Shown: positions 38,375 to 47,613 of the stretch, piece by piece
Layout: each line of letters opens with the position of its first letter
How positions within the stretch are numbered: the stretch's first letter is position 1
Source of the DNA: Martinezella calliandrae
GTDB lineage: Bacteria; Pseudomonadota; Alphaproteobacteria; Rhizobiales; Rhizobiaceae
NCBI RefSeq assembly: GCF_030272695.1
Contig: NZ_JARFYN010000031.1
Span: 1-64,000 of the forward strand
DNA length: 64,000 nucleotides
Reading direction: 5' to 3'
Notes under the pieces: model-generated
Seen by the model: the letters and a program-made list of their open reading frames with translations, nothing else
What the model was told of the DNA's origin: nothing
Databases searched by the model: none
Translations under genes and position numbers: made by a program

Positions 38375-39583
38375 CTAAGCATGCTTGAATGCCAAAACTG
38401 CGTTCGTGCCGCCCATTGCGAAGGCGTTGCTTAGTGCTACGCGCACCTTTCGCTCGCGCGGCACATTGGGGGTAATGTCAAGATTGCAATCGGGGTCTGG
38501 TACACGATAATTTGCTGTCGGCGGCACCACGCCCTCCCGGAGAGCCATCACACAGGCGATCATTTCGAGCGCGCTCGACGCGCCAAGGTAATGCGCATGC
38601 ATGGACTTGGTTGAAGAGACGGACAACGAGCGGGCATGATGACGGAAGACGCGATTGATCGCCGCAGTTTCTATCGGATCATTGGCCTTGGTGCCCGTGC
38701 CATGAGCATTTAGATAGTCCACATCCTCTGCATTCAGCCGTGCATCAGATAGGCAGGCGCGCATCGCGGCCATCGGCCCTTCGACACTAGGCGCAACGAT
38801 GTCGAATGCATCGGCGGAAAGACCAGCGCCGGCGACCTCAGCAAGAATTTTGGCATCGCGCCGTGCAGCATGCTCGTAACTTTCCAGTACGGCCATGCCC
38901 GCGCCCTCACCCAATACCAAACCCTTTCGATCGGCCGAGAAGGGCCTGCATGTATCTGATGAAAGTACGCGCAGTGCTTCCCACGACTTCAGGACACCCC
39001 ATATGAGTGGCGCATCGCTGCCGCCGGCGACCATCGCGTCGGCGCGGCCAAGTCTAATCTGATCCACAGCCGATGCGATGGCATGGTTGGCCGAGGCACA
39101 GGCGGACGCAATACCGAAGACCGGCCCTCGCAAACTGAGGTTCATGCTGACCTGTGCGGCAGCCGCACTCGGCATGACCTTCGGCGCAGTGAGAATGGCA
39201 GCCCGGCGAACGCCCTCTAAAAGGAGAGCACGGTAGTTTGTTTCAATCGCATCCCAGCCGCAAATGCCCACACCTACAGCTGCGCCGATACGATGAGTGT
39301 TTTCTTCGTCAACGGAGAGTTCGGCCTGCTTAGCGGCTTCGCGTGCGGCAATTACGGCAAGTAAGCTGAAGCGATCCATGGAGGCGGATTGCTTCGGGTC
39401 AATGCCATGCTCCGGCAGCACCTTGATCTCGGCCCCGATCGTGCCGTTCAACTCATGAAGTTCTGAATTGGTGATGGGGCTAATCGCGGAACGTCCTTCG
39501 CGCATAGCTTTCCAGATGGCGGCGACGTTGGTCCCGAGCCCGCACAGCCCACCAATTCCCGTGATAACGACGCGCCTATCCAT
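38375..39583 (-). CDS. nodE: NodE, beta-ketoacyl synthase for host-specific acyl chains
   Basis: NodE with NodF makes the polyunsaturated acyl chain that NodA attaches to some Nod factors, a determinant of host range. The 402-residue protein starts MDRRVVITGIGGLCGLGTNV, has the active-site cysteine in FGIASACASANHAIASA, and histidines in LNAHGTGTKANDPIE and KSMHAHYLGASSALE. The length equals that of known NodE. It begins directly after the nodF stop. The operon nodA-hsnT-nodF-nodE is under the nod box at 42903-42953. Confidence 0.95.
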   Translation of the reverse strand: MDRRVVITGIGGLCGLGTNVAAIWKAMREGRSAISPITNSELHELNGTIGAEIKVLPEHGIDPKQSASMDRFSLLAVIAAREAAKQAELSVDEENTHRIGAAVGVGICGWDAIETNYRALLLEGVRRAAILTAPKVMPSAAAAQVSMNLSLRGPVFGIASACASANHAIASAVDQIRLGRADAMVAGGSDAPLIWGVLKSWEALRVLSSDTCRPFSADRKGLVLGEGAGMAVLESYEHAARRDAKILAEVAGAGLSADAFDIVAPSVEGPMAAMRACLSDARLNAEDVDYLNAHGTGTKANDPIETAAINRVFRHHARSLSVSSTKSMHAHYLGASSALEMIACVMALREGVVPPTANYRVPDPDCNLDITPNVPRERKVRVALSNAFAMGGTNAVLAFKHA

Positions 39584-39859
39584 TCAAACCTCCTTTGCGA
39601 TCAGAGCGCGGACGGCTTCCACCAGATCGCCGACAGTTTGAAGATTTGCCCAGGCTTCGGTCGTATTGAGCTCGATGCCAATTCCATAGGTCTCCTCAAG
39701 ATCCCATAGTAGTTCCGTCAGGTCCAACGAATCGAGACCCAGCGAGGCAAGTTCAGTTGCAGTCGTAATTTTGTTTTCAGTTGGAGAGGACTCAGTGCCG
39801 TTAGCTGCGGCTTTTTTCTTGATCATTACGATGACGTTGTCTGCGATTTGATCGGGCAT
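39584..39859 (-). CDS. nodF: NodF, acyl carrier protein
   Basis: NodF is the specialised acyl carrier protein for the NodE-made fatty acid. The 91-residue protein has the phosphopantetheine serine in LASLGLDSLDLTELLWDLEE and the family start MPDQIADNVIVMIKKKA. Length fits known NodF. It is followed without a gap by nodE. Confidence 0.94.
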   Translation of the reverse strand: MPDQIADNVIVMIKKKAAANGTESSPTENKITTATELASLGLDSLDLTELLWDLEETYGIGIELNTTEAWANLQTVGDLVEAVRALIAKEV

Positions 39860-39950
39860 CTTGTCTCCTATCGTTTTTGTTTCGACGCATGGGCGGCGCC
39901 AGGGTGCGCGTCACCTTCCCTCGTCACTGGAAGTTTTTGTCGAACATGCT

Positions 39951-41876
39951 CTAACGGGCCGCCCTGATCAGCTTTTCAGCTAGTTTTGTCTGACGAGCGA
40001 TGATCTCTGATCCTTCATAGGAAAGGTGACCGCTGTCCCGGTAAAGGAATTTGCCGTCGATCTCGGTTTTGCACGTGGTGCCGTCGCAAAGAAAGTTGTG
40101 ATAAGAAACCACCCCAACATCAGCCTTCAAGCCCACTTCGTTCAACAGCTCGAGCGTACGGGCGCGTCTCCGGCGGTATTCGCTGACATATATTTCGCAG
40201 CCGCTGTAGCGCCCAAGAATAATCGCTCCCCTCGCCTTCCGCTCAAGGCAATCGCCAATGTCGAAGTTTCCGACTGGCGGAGGAGCAACCACAACCACTC
40301 GCTTGCCCAAAGCGCGAACATCTTTGACGAGAGCCTTGATTCCCTCAACGGTTATATACAGAGAGGCCTCGTCATCGGTGAGGGTCTCACCGCTTCTCTT
40401 AAGCACCATAAATTCATTCGATACGGGGGTATCGAAAGGGCTTGAGATGGCCACCGTGCTGATCTCCGGCCGATTTCTCAAAATGGCCAGAACACGATCA
40501 TTGAATGCAATGCAGTCCTCGCCGAAGGCACGGGAAAAGGGCGACGCTAACTCTTTGGAAACAGCAGCAACGCCAATGGCCGGGAAGCACCCGCTCATTG
40601 TGAGCTGAGCTAGTCCGGCTTCGCCGATTGTTTTGGCTAAGCCGGGAACCAGTGCCATGGCAAATGAATCGCCCCAGACCAGTAATTCAGGTTTGCTTGT
40701 CGTCTGGCAGCTCTTCGGGACGTCCTGAGGAGGCGGACCCGGTTTGAAATCACATTCTCTCCCCAGACCGTAGTTGATCCGCCGGACTGTGGCAAAATCA
40801 AACTTTCTCTCGGTTGTGGCAATGGCAACAGAGGGCGAGAAGGCGAGAAGAATCGACGCGGCGGCCAATCCTGAGACCAGCCGGACGCGAGACATCACGT
40901 ATCCACGCCGGAATGGCTCCTCCACGAACGAGTAAAGCCCCAAGCTTCCAATAAATGAGAAAGCAACGGCCGTATAGATCGCAAGCGCCGGAGGCTCCGC
41001 CAGCCAAACAGCTCTCACATAGACAAGTACGGGCCAGTGGATCAAATAGAGTGAGTAAGAGACGTCCCCGATCCTCGCCATGCCTCGCACCATCACATTG
41101 TCCTGGGTGGGCGCAAGCAGGAGGGCCAGAGTTGCAAGGCAAATCAAAGCGGCATCCACGACGGGATGTGCGAGGCCCGTCGGGGCAAGGAGGAGAACCG
41201 CGAGCGCGGGAAGACGCAGCTTCATAAGCGCGGCAGACACCAAGGGTCTGGTGGGAAGCAATGCGCCAAGTGAACCAATGGCCATTTCCCAAGATCGGGT
41301 CGGCAGAAGGTAAAACACAGCAGATGGGTTCTGGGCGACCAGATAAAAACATAGAGCTAGGCTAGCGACAAGGAGCGTCGCAATTCCGATGAGCCACCAT
41401 CTCCTCGGCGCCAAAGCCAAGAAGAGAGGCAGCAGCAGATAGTACTGTTCTTCAACGGAGAGCGACCAAAAATGCAAGAGGGGCATCGTTTCGGCGGCCG
41501 AGCCGAAATAGTCCACTTGGGACCAAAGAACGATGTTAGTGGAAAATGTGAGCGCCCCTATGACCTGATTACGGAACTCCCGCAGCCCGACGTCCGACAG
41601 CAAAAATGGCGCGGCGACCGTCGTAAGCGCAATGACGACGTAGGCCGCCGGCAACAGACGCTTCGCACGTCGGTAATAGAATTCCGAAAAGCTGAACCGC
41701 GATTGCTCAAGCCGCGTCCGGATCAGTCTGGTAATCAGAAAGCCGGAAATCACAAAAAAAACGTCAACGCCCAGATAGCCAGCTGTAAACGGCCCAATAC
41801 GTGCGTGATAGAGGACGACCAGCAAAACAGCCAAGCCACGCAAGGCTTGGATATCAGTTCGAAATTTTCGCGGCAT
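39951..41876 (-). CDS. hsnT: Acyltransferase-3/SGNH O-acyltransferase in nod operon (HsnT-like)
   Basis: The N-terminal two thirds are an Acyltransferase-3 membrane domain with the motifs RTDIQALRGLAVLLVVLYHA, GVDVFFVISGFLITRLI and FWSLSVEEQYYLLLPLFLAL; about ten helices. From residue 390 a periplasmic SGNH-hydrolase-like domain follows (LLVWGDSFAMALVPGLA with the GDS block). Such OafA-type proteins O-acetylate sugars. It lies between nodA and nodF, the place of hsnT in the R. tropici operon as I recall it, so it may decorate the Nod factor. The gene symbol rests on that position. Confidence 0.8.
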   Translation of the reverse strand: MPRKFRTDIQALRGLAVLLVVLYHARIGPFTAGYLGVDVFFVISGFLITRLIRTRLEQSRFSFSEFYYRRAKRLLPAAYVVIALTTVAAPFLLSDVGLREFRNQVIGALTFSTNIVLWSQVDYFGSAAETMPLLHFWSLSVEEQYYLLLPLFLALAPRRWWLIGIATLLVASLALCFYLVAQNPSAVFYLLPTRSWEMAIGSLGALLPTRPLVSAALMKLRLPALAVLLLAPTGLAHPVVDAALICLATLALLLAPTQDNVMVRGMARIGDVSYSLYLIHWPVLVYVRAVWLAEPPALAIYTAVAFSFIGSLGLYSFVEEPFRRGYVMSRVRLVSGLAAASILLAFSPSVAIATTERKFDFATVRRINYGLGRECDFKPGPPPQDVPKSCQTTSKPELLVWGDSFAMALVPGLAKTIGEAGLAQLTMSGCFPAIGVAAVSKELASPFSRAFGEDCIAFNDRVLAILRNRPEISTVAISSPFDTPVSNEFMVLKRSGETLTDDEASLYITVEGIKALVKDVRALGKRVVVVAPPPVGNFDIGDCLERKARGAIILGRYSGCEIYVSEYRRRRARTLELLNEVGLKADVGVVSYHNFLCDGTTCKTEIDGKFLYRDSGHLSYEGSEIIARQTKLAEKLIRAAR

Positions 41877-41954
41877 TGAGTAGACCTGATGTAATTCTCA
41901 ATCGATTGGATTAACTGAGGGCTCGACGGGAGGCTGCCATAAACTAGAACTGCC

Positions 41955-42665
41955 CTAAGCAAGGAAGCGATTGATCTGCTGCGGACTGGCCCTTGCCCGA
42001 AGAGGCCGCGTCTGATGCGCGCAACACGTCAAGGATTTCCTGTTTGCGATAAGGGTGAGGACGTCGATGCAATCGAACGGCATCATAGCTCCGGCCCGTT
42101 CCGGTCGATCATCGCACCAATCGGCCATCGATCGTCCAATCGGCAAAACCGTAACCAGTGCGTCATCGATGCGCGTGGGCGGCTTGTCGAGACGCGGCTC
42201 TGGCAGCATAGACCGTCCGCGCACGCCCGACAAAACCGTCATCGGGCCGTGCCGACCGAGCCTCTCAATATGCTTTTGCAACGCGGGTCGGACCGTGCCG
42301 AAAGCAAATGGCACGGCGAGCTCCCCCAGTATTGGCAGCACGGCGCGGATGGAATGGCTAATCCCCAGTCTTTCAAGATCGGTGCGCACCCCGTACAATC
42401 CCAATTCGGCGACGGGTAGGTCGACGGCCCCAACTTTGATGAATCGACGCAGCAATCCCATGTGAGCGGCGACACCACCAGAGTCATAGCCGATTGCCCG
42501 CACCTCGGGTCTCGCTCCCGCCCAGCTTCGACTGCCCTCGAATGGTTTTGCGTTATAGAGGCCGGTAGGCCCATAGATCCTTCGAAAGAAGTCGGCAAGT
42601 CCGACGTGGTCGGCGAGCTCCAGCTCGTTTTCCCAGCATAGTTTCCACCGCACTTGCGAGCACAT
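41955..42665 (-). CDS. nodA: NodA, second copy, with frame-shifted C-terminal tail
   Basis: The N-acyltransferase of Nod factor synthesis. The first about 185 residues follow the family: VRWKLCWENELELADHVGLA, FFRRIYGPTGLYNAKPFEG, HMGLLRRFIKVG, VAELGLYGVR and VTVLPIGRSMADW. The usual final residues MIDRNGPEL and stop are present at 42112-42083, but in the next frame; a small indel just before them makes this product run on to 236 residues with an unrelated tail. The start has a CGGAG site, and a nod box is about 240 bases upstream. NodA variants select different acyl chains, which fits its linkage to nodFE. Confidence 0.85.
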   Translation of the reverse strand: MCSQVRWKLCWENELELADHVGLADFFRRIYGPTGLYNAKPFEGSRSWAGARPEVRAIGYDSGGVAAHMGLLRRFIKVGAVDLPVAELGLYGVRTDLERLGISHSIRAVLPILGELAVPFAFGTVRPALQKHIERLGRHGPMTVLSGVRGRSMLPEPRLDKPPTRIDDALVTVLPIGRSMADWCDDRPERAGAMMPFDCIDVLTLIANRKSLTCCAHQTRPLRARASPQQINRFLA

Positions 42666-42902
42666 GCAAAGATCTCCGACTATTTCTTAAAACGGCTAAC
42701 CGATGAAAGTCGCGATACCGAGGGCGCGTACAACGCATTCGCCAGCAGTCGATGCAGCCCCTATGCCAACAGGGTCCTCCTTGGCGTCAGGTTCCGATCT
42801 GTTGGGCCCTGTAACCAAGTACCTGTCCTATCCTGAACCGCTTGGCGAAGCCATCAGTGGGCTTGACGTCAATCAAACGACCCTCTTCTAATGGATCATA
42901 CC

Positions 42903-42953
42903 GATCAATCCGTAAAATCGATTATTTGGATGCAACCCATTCGAATGACGGAT
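42903..42953 (-). promoter_or_regulatory. nod box for nodA-hsnT-nodF-nodE
   Basis: The minus strand reads ATCCAAATAATCGATTTTAC, one base off the consensus core, with a more divergent upstream half. The ATC-N9-GAT spacing is kept. It lies between nodA and the relic of a divergent nodD. Confidence 0.88.
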
Positions 42954-42954
42954 G

Positions 42955-43090
42955 GATATCGCTTCGGAACGCCTTGATGTAAGCCCTTGTTGCGTTCGAT
43001 GCGCTAACGACTGGAGCGTGGCTTGCACTGAGAGCATGGCCAGAGAATTCGATTATAATTGCGCTGGACGGTTATCAGCCAAATGTGCTG
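42955..43090 (+). pseudogene. nodD: Relic of the 5' end of a divergent nodD
   Basis: Immediately after the nod box the plus strand shows CTTGTTGCGTTCGATGCGCT and flanking bases alignable to the nodD start (encoding LVALDAL). The start codon is lost and an in-frame TAA is present. The similarity fades after about 60 to 100 bases and no rest of the gene follows. It is the remains of the standard nodD-nod box-nodA arrangement. Confidence 0.7.
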
Positions 43091-43145
43091 GCCATGGCGA
43101 GAATAAACGTCTAGACCGCTCAGTCATAAACAGGCGGGACGAATA

Positions 43146-43364
43146 ATGGCAGAATACATCAACATCGATAATCGGGGTGACTTCGGTATCTGGGCCATCG
43201 AAGTCGCCAAGCGGATCGTCGGCGAACAAGGTTTTGACCTGGCCAAGGCCGCGCGTGATGAAACCGAAGAGGCTGTCCGGGAAGCAGGCAATGCTCTTGG
43301 ACAGGCTATCACCAGTGCGCTCATGGAAGTCTATGACGGCCTCCTTGAAGGCGCGCCAGAATAG
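43146..43364 (+). CDS. Small hypothetical protein (72 residues)
   Basis: A 72-residue acidic, largely helical peptide (WAIEVAKRIVGEQGFDLAKA, then ARDETEEAVREAGNALGQAI) without cysteines or signal peptide. A weak GGCGGGA site precedes the ATG. The amphipathic pattern and even codon use suggest a real gene, but I recognise no family. It stands alone after the nodD relic. Confidence 0.4.
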   Translation: MAEYINIDNRGDFGIWAIEVAKRIVGEQGFDLAKAARDETEEAVREAGNALGQAITSALMEVYDGLLEGAPE

Positions 43365-44249
43365 GCTGCACAATATTGGCAGTTTGGCGACTCGCCTCCG
43401 CAGATGCGCTGCGCCCAGCAGACACATTCAATCTTGCATTGATCACTTGGCGTAACGCCGATCGGGAATTTCGTCGACATGTGCTTTCTTTTGTCCCGGA
43501 TGCGCTTCAGTCGGCAGCGCAAGAAGGCCGGACAATGGGATCACAATCGAAATCAGCTTACTGCTAACGGCGGATACTATGACCCACTCCGGCGATCGCC
43601 ACCTGTGGCGTGATTGTACCTTGGAGACCGATCGCTGCTTAATCGGCCGAAGGAACTGACGCCCAGCATCCCGGCTCATCACTCTTGATCGGGCATTCGC
43701 CCTGTCATTACCGCGTGGCAGGCAATGACAGGGCGGGGCGCGCTGACGCGGATGGCATTGGTGCGCCAGCGACAAGGCGCACGGTCTATATCAGACAATC
43801 TGCCCTAGGGGGAACCCTGTTTGCGTAAAGAACGGTGGTCATAGCGGAAGCATGCCATGATCGGAAAAAGCTTCAATCGATCTGAACACGGAGCTGCGTC
43901 GCAAGGAATGGACACAGGCGACAACGCCGATAACGTCGATCGACCTCGAGCACTCAGCGACCTGTCATCCCGAAATCAAAATCAATTGCAGGACGTTGAT
44001 ATTGCTCAACGACACAGGAGAGCGAAGCGGTTAGGAAAATACTGAATCGGGCTGGGAGACGGCAAGGCTGCAGACCTCATCTTGACAAAATATAGCGAGG
44101 CGCAGCTGCGTTCGTACTTCAGTTATCCGACTGCGCCGCAGTTTCTCGGTTGCGAAAGCAGCTAGATCACTGCGGAGATCGACGCGCGGCATTCACGGCC
44201 GAGACAGCAAAGATCGCGATGACGATGCCGTTACGGAGATAGGTGGAGT
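43365..44249. other. Non-coding stretch before the que genes, with a perfect inverted repeat
   Basis: No supported gene. At 43698-43735 CGCCCTGTCATT and its exact reverse complement AATGACAGGGCG form a 12-base-pair hairpin with a 14-base loop. It could be a terminator or a recombination-type repeat. A 62-codon frame at 43857-44045 has no family likeness. Confidence 0.5.
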
Positions 44250-44882
44250 ATGAGCTACATCGTCAAAGAATTGTTCAAGACGCTTCAAGGCGAAGGCGCT
44301 CAAGCCGGACGTGCTGCTGTATTTTGCCGATTTTCGGGGTGCAATTTGTGGTCAGGTCGAGAGGAGGATCGGCACAAAGCACTTTGCCAGTTTTGCGACA
44401 CCGACTTCGTCGGTACCGATGGCTACGGAGGCGGCAAATTTCAGGATGCGGCCTCACTAGCGGGTGCAATCGCCGCCACCTGGGGAAAGATAGAACGCAA
44501 CCGATATGTGGTTTTCACAGGTGGCGAGCCGCTGTTACAGCTGGACACAGCTCTCATCGGCGCCGTGCGTGCAGTTGGCTTTGAAATTGCAATTGAAACA
44601 AATGGTACAATTGAGCCGCCAAAAGGTATCGACTGGATTTGCGTCAGTCCAAAGGCTGGCGCGCCGCTGGAACTTAGATCTGGGAGCGAACTTAAACTCG
44701 TCTACCCGCAGGTCGATCTCTTTCCTGACGATCTCCCTGACGTCCATTTCGACCAATATTTCCTTCAGCCCATGGACGGGCCGGATCGCGTAAGAAATAC
44801 CGCAGCCGTTACAGAGTTTTGTCTGCAGAACCCGCATTGGCGGCTCAGTCTGCAGACCCACAAAATGATCGGAATGCCATGA
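44250..44882 (+). CDS. queE: QueE, 7-carboxy-7-deazaguanine synthase
   Basis: Radical SAM enzyme that contracts carboxytetrahydropterin to 7-carboxy-7-deazaguanine in the preQ0/queuosine pathway. The 210-residue protein starts MSYIVKELFKTLQGEGAQAG and has the variant cluster motif C-x14-C-x2-C (residues in SGCNLWSGRE to LCQFCDTDF) seen in proteobacterial QueE, plus VVFTGGEPLLQLD and AIETNGT. It overlaps queD by ATGA. Confidence 0.93.
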   Translation: MSYIVKELFKTLQGEGAQAGRAAVFCRFSGCNLWSGREEDRHKALCQFCDTDFVGTDGYGGGKFQDAASLAGAIAATWGKIERNRYVVFTGGEPLLQLDTALIGAVRAVGFEIAIETNGTIEPPKGIDWICVSPKAGAPLELRSGSELKLVYPQVDLFPDDLPDVHFDQYFLQPMDGPDRVRNTAAVTEFCLQNPHWRLSLQTHKMIGMP

Positions 44883-45235
44883 AAATCATTCAAGCGTTTA
44901 CCTTCGAGGCCGCTCATTGTCTGCCGCATGTTCCGACGACGCACAAGTGCCATCGAATGCATGGCCATTCATATCGGATTGAGCTCCAATTGGAGGGCCA
45001 GGTCGATCCGAATACGGGGTTCGTCATTGATTTTTTTGATGTAGAAAAGGTCTTTGGACCAGTTATCGAGCAACTCGATCATCATACACTTAATGAGATC
45101 CCAGGATTGGAAAATCCGACCGCAGAGAACATCGCGGTTTGGGTTTGGGAAAAGATCAAGCCTCTCGTTGGCGGAGTGCGATCGGTCAAGGTGTTCGAGA
45201 CTCCCTTTTGTTGGGCGGAATATGACGGCACGTGA
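44879..45235 (+). CDS. queD: QueD, 6-carboxytetrahydropterin synthase
   Basis: Converts dihydroneopterin triphosphate to 6-carboxytetrahydropterin for QueE. The 118-residue protein from ATG 44879 has the zinc histidines in FEAAHCLPHVP and CHRMHGHSYRIEL, the VIDFFDVEKV stretch and LDHHTLNEIPGLENPTAENI. It overlaps queE at its start and ends 14 bases before the queC GTG. Confidence 0.94.
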   Translation: MKIIQAFTFEAAHCLPHVPTTHKCHRMHGHSYRIELQLEGQVDPNTGFVIDFFDVEKVFGPVIEQLDHHTLNEIPGLENPTAENIAVWVWEKIKPLVGGVRSVKVFETPFCWAEYDGT

Positions 45236-45249
45236 TAAGGAGCACGGAG

Positions 45250-45969
45250 GTGGCGACGTCTGCATTGGTCTTATTTTCCGGCGGGCAGGATTCGACAACT
45301 TGCCTGGCTTGGGCACTCGATCGATACGAGCGCGTCGAGACGGTGGGTTTTGATTATGGCCAACGGCATAGGATTGAACTTAAGTGCCGCGAAACGCTTC
45401 GTACCAAGCTTCGGATGATCAATGCGACGTGGTCGGAACGCCTTGGTGATGATCACAGGATTTCTCTTGCAGCTCTCAAAGAGATCTCAAACACCGCGCT
45501 AACAAGCAGTATGGCAATCGAATTGGCCGATACTGGGCTTCCGAACACCTTTGTTCCGGGCCGCAATCTGATTTTCCTGACGTTTGCGGCAGCGCTCGCC
45601 TATTGTAGAGAGTTAGAACACATTGTCGGCGGAATGTGCGAAACCGATTTTTCCGGGTATCCAGACTGTCGCAACGATACGATGAGGGCCCTGCAGACTG
45701 CGTTTAATCTCGGAATGAAGAAGCATCTGGTCTTGGACACACCGCTTATGTGGATAGACAAGGCGCGGACCTGGCAGCTTGCCAAGGACCTCGGAGGTAA
45801 GGAACTCGTCGATATGATTATAGAGAACAGTCACACCTGCTACTTGGGGGTTCGGGGTGACCAGCACGAATGGGGTTATGGGTGCGGAATTTGCCCAGCC
45901 TGCGACTTGCGGGCAAAGGGCTACCGGACATTTCTCGGGCAAGAAGTGCGCAATCTGGCAAAATCCTGA
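45250..45969 (+). CDS. queC: QueC, 7-cyano-7-deazaguanine (preQ0) synthase
   Basis: ATP-dependent enzyme that turns carboxydeazaguanine into preQ0. It has the PP-loop FSGGQDSTTCLAWAL, GFDYGQRHRIELK, FVPGRNLIFLTFAAALAY and the zinc-binding cysteines in HTCYLG and YGCGICPACDLRAKGY. The start is taken as GTG 45250 with an AAGGAG site; a GTG at 45232 overlapping queD is the alternative. No queF is seen, so the last steps must be encoded elsewhere. Confidence 0.93.
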   Translation: MATSALVLFSGGQDSTTCLAWALDRYERVETVGFDYGQRHRIELKCRETLRTKLRMINATWSERLGDDHRISLAALKEISNTALTSSMAIELADTGLPNTFVPGRNLIFLTFAAALAYCRELEHIVGGMCETDFSGYPDCRNDTMRALQTAFNLGMKKHLVLDTPLMWIDKARTWQLAKDLGGKELVDMIIENSHTCYLGVRGDQHEWGYGCGICPACDLRAKGYRTFLGQEVRNLAKS

Positions 45970-46362
45970 GCGTCGAATGGTGCTCCGAAAGTCGGTGACA
46001 CCCTTGATGAGATCGCGGATCATTGTGCGCCCTAATCTCATCCAACTTGGGCTCAGGCAACTCTACGCACTCGAACGCAGCAAGGACGAAGCTGCAGCCT
46101 CGGTGAGTCGAACCGCACATTGGCGCCAGCTCAAGACCTTTCTGGCATTTGCTGCATTAGGTTCAGGATCCCGGCACCATTTACGAACGGCAAACCAATT
46201 CCGCCGTTTTGCGGAACGACGATTCGAGCCTAACCTGTGACCCCCCACCCTTATCCTCAGTTCGCCACTTGACGAACATCGATGGTGGCTTCTCGAGCCG
46301 GGCTGCAGTGCAATCTTATCACCGCCTATGGCACTTCCGCTGATCATCTATCAAGCGAGAGC
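45970..46362. other. Intergenic region between queC and the AraC gene
   Basis: Convergent gene ends flank it. Only short frames without family likeness; no clear terminator hairpin. Confidence 0.45.
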
Positions 46363-47412
46363 TCATGTCAGCGAAATCCAACCGCCCACCGCAGTTTTTT
46401 GTTGCCGGCAAGCGCGAGGCGGCATGCCCCTGATGCGTCTCCTCGTGTCGGAAGGGCCTTCGCCGTAGCTCGCTTTATACATTGCCGAGAACCGTCCGAA
46501 GTGAAAGAACCCCCATTTCAAGCAGATTTCTCTAGTAGAGCTCGCGTTTGCGGGATCAAGTAAATCCACCCGCGCCGCACGCAACCGAAGCCTCGCCAGA
46601 TATGCGGCCGGCGTGGTTTCCCGAAAAGCCCGGAAGCCAAGTTGCAATGCGCGTATCGACACTCCGGCGGCTTCGGCGACCATCGGCATTCTGATCGGCT
46701 GACTGATATTGGCTTCCATAAACTCTATCGCCCGGCGGACATGCTTGGGTGCAATCATGCAAGGCTGCCTGTCGAGCAGGTGGGAAAGCTTATGCGGCAC
46801 CAGGCGCACTATGACGTCGGCCAAAGCTTGCGTGACGTGCGCCATCGCGACTGGGGATCGCACCGAGGGATCACGCAGGCCTTGAATGACAGTCTCCGCG
46901 AGTGAGCCAATCATTTGGCCAGCCGGAGTCGACATTTCTAATTCCGGCAGGAGATTCAACGATCCGCTGAATGGCGTTTCGAAGGTTTGATCAAGCGTTT
47001 GGAGAACGACGTTCCAGTCGAGCAAAAGCTCGTCAATGACGTTCGATCGGCCGTACATCATGACGCTTTCCGCCTCGAGATTGTTATAGAGAAGCAACTT
47101 TCCATGGCGGGCGACGGCCTCGCGCGAGCCGTAGGTCACCCCCATACCACCGCTGCGCGGCAGCACAACCGACAAATGCGGCACTGCGCTGGTGGTAGGT
47201 TGAATTTGAAACTGAAACTCGTGCCGGTGAAACCCCTTGATCACCGTGGCACAATCAAAGTTCGAAAAATCAAGACTCCATTGGAAGTCATCGACCGGAC
47301 TGACAAGCTCGGCCCTATATTCGCCAAAGGCGGCGCCGAGTGTTTCGATCATGCCATCAAACGTCGATCCACCGCGTTTAAATGTCAAATGTGGGTTGCT
47401 ACTTTGCGACAT
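46363..47412 (-). CDS. AraC-family regulator
   Basis: The 349-residue protein has an N-terminal AraC-binding-like domain (about residues 50 to 220) and a C-terminal double helix-turn-helix: HVRRAIEFMEANISQPIRMP, VAEAAGVSIRALQLGFRAFR and WGFFHFGRFSAMYKASYGEG. It resembles AraC regulators found on other rhizobial symbiotic plasmids. It shares strand with nodD upstream but has a 200-base gap. Targets unknown. Confidence 0.85.
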   Translation of the reverse strand: MSQSSNPHLTFKRGGSTFDGMIETLGAAFGEYRAELVSPVDDFQWSLDFSNFDCATVIKGFHRHEFQFQIQPTTSAVPHLSVVLPRSGGMGVTYGSREAVARHGKLLLYNNLEAESVMMYGRSNVIDELLLDWNVVLQTLDQTFETPFSGSLNLLPELEMSTPAGQMIGSLAETVIQGLRDPSVRSPVAMAHVTQALADVIVRLVPHKLSHLLDRQPCMIAPKHVRRAIEFMEANISQPIRMPMVAEAAGVSIRALQLGFRAFRETTPAAYLARLRLRAARVDLLDPANASSTREICLKWGFFHFGRFSAMYKASYGEGPSDTRRRIRGMPPRACRQQKTAVGGWISLT

Positions 47413-47558
47413 CCGGCCCAGGTCTCCATACTAGATTTCTTCTATTTGCTATGATCTGCGGTTGTCGCCGCCGATGAAGGGTCCGGCTCGTCGTCCAGCT
47501 CAGCTGCCGTGAGAGCTTGGGACATCCACCAAGCGTTGGCCTTGATGGCTTACTCGAT

Positions 47559-47584
47559 CGTGCCAACGATCTCGTATTGGCACG
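47559..47584 (-). repeat. Inverted repeat after the intact nodD
   Basis: CGTGCCAA and TTGGCACG are exact reverse complements around a ten-base loop, 30 bases after the nodD stop. It can act as a transcript end or an operator; there is no T-run. Confidence 0.4.
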
Positions 47585-47613
47585 CCACACAAAGCTCAGC
47601 TTCATTCCGTCTC

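Noticed and set aside
46642..47454. Plus-strand frames opposite the AraC gene
   Set aside because: They are complementary shadows of a well-supported AraC coding sequence.
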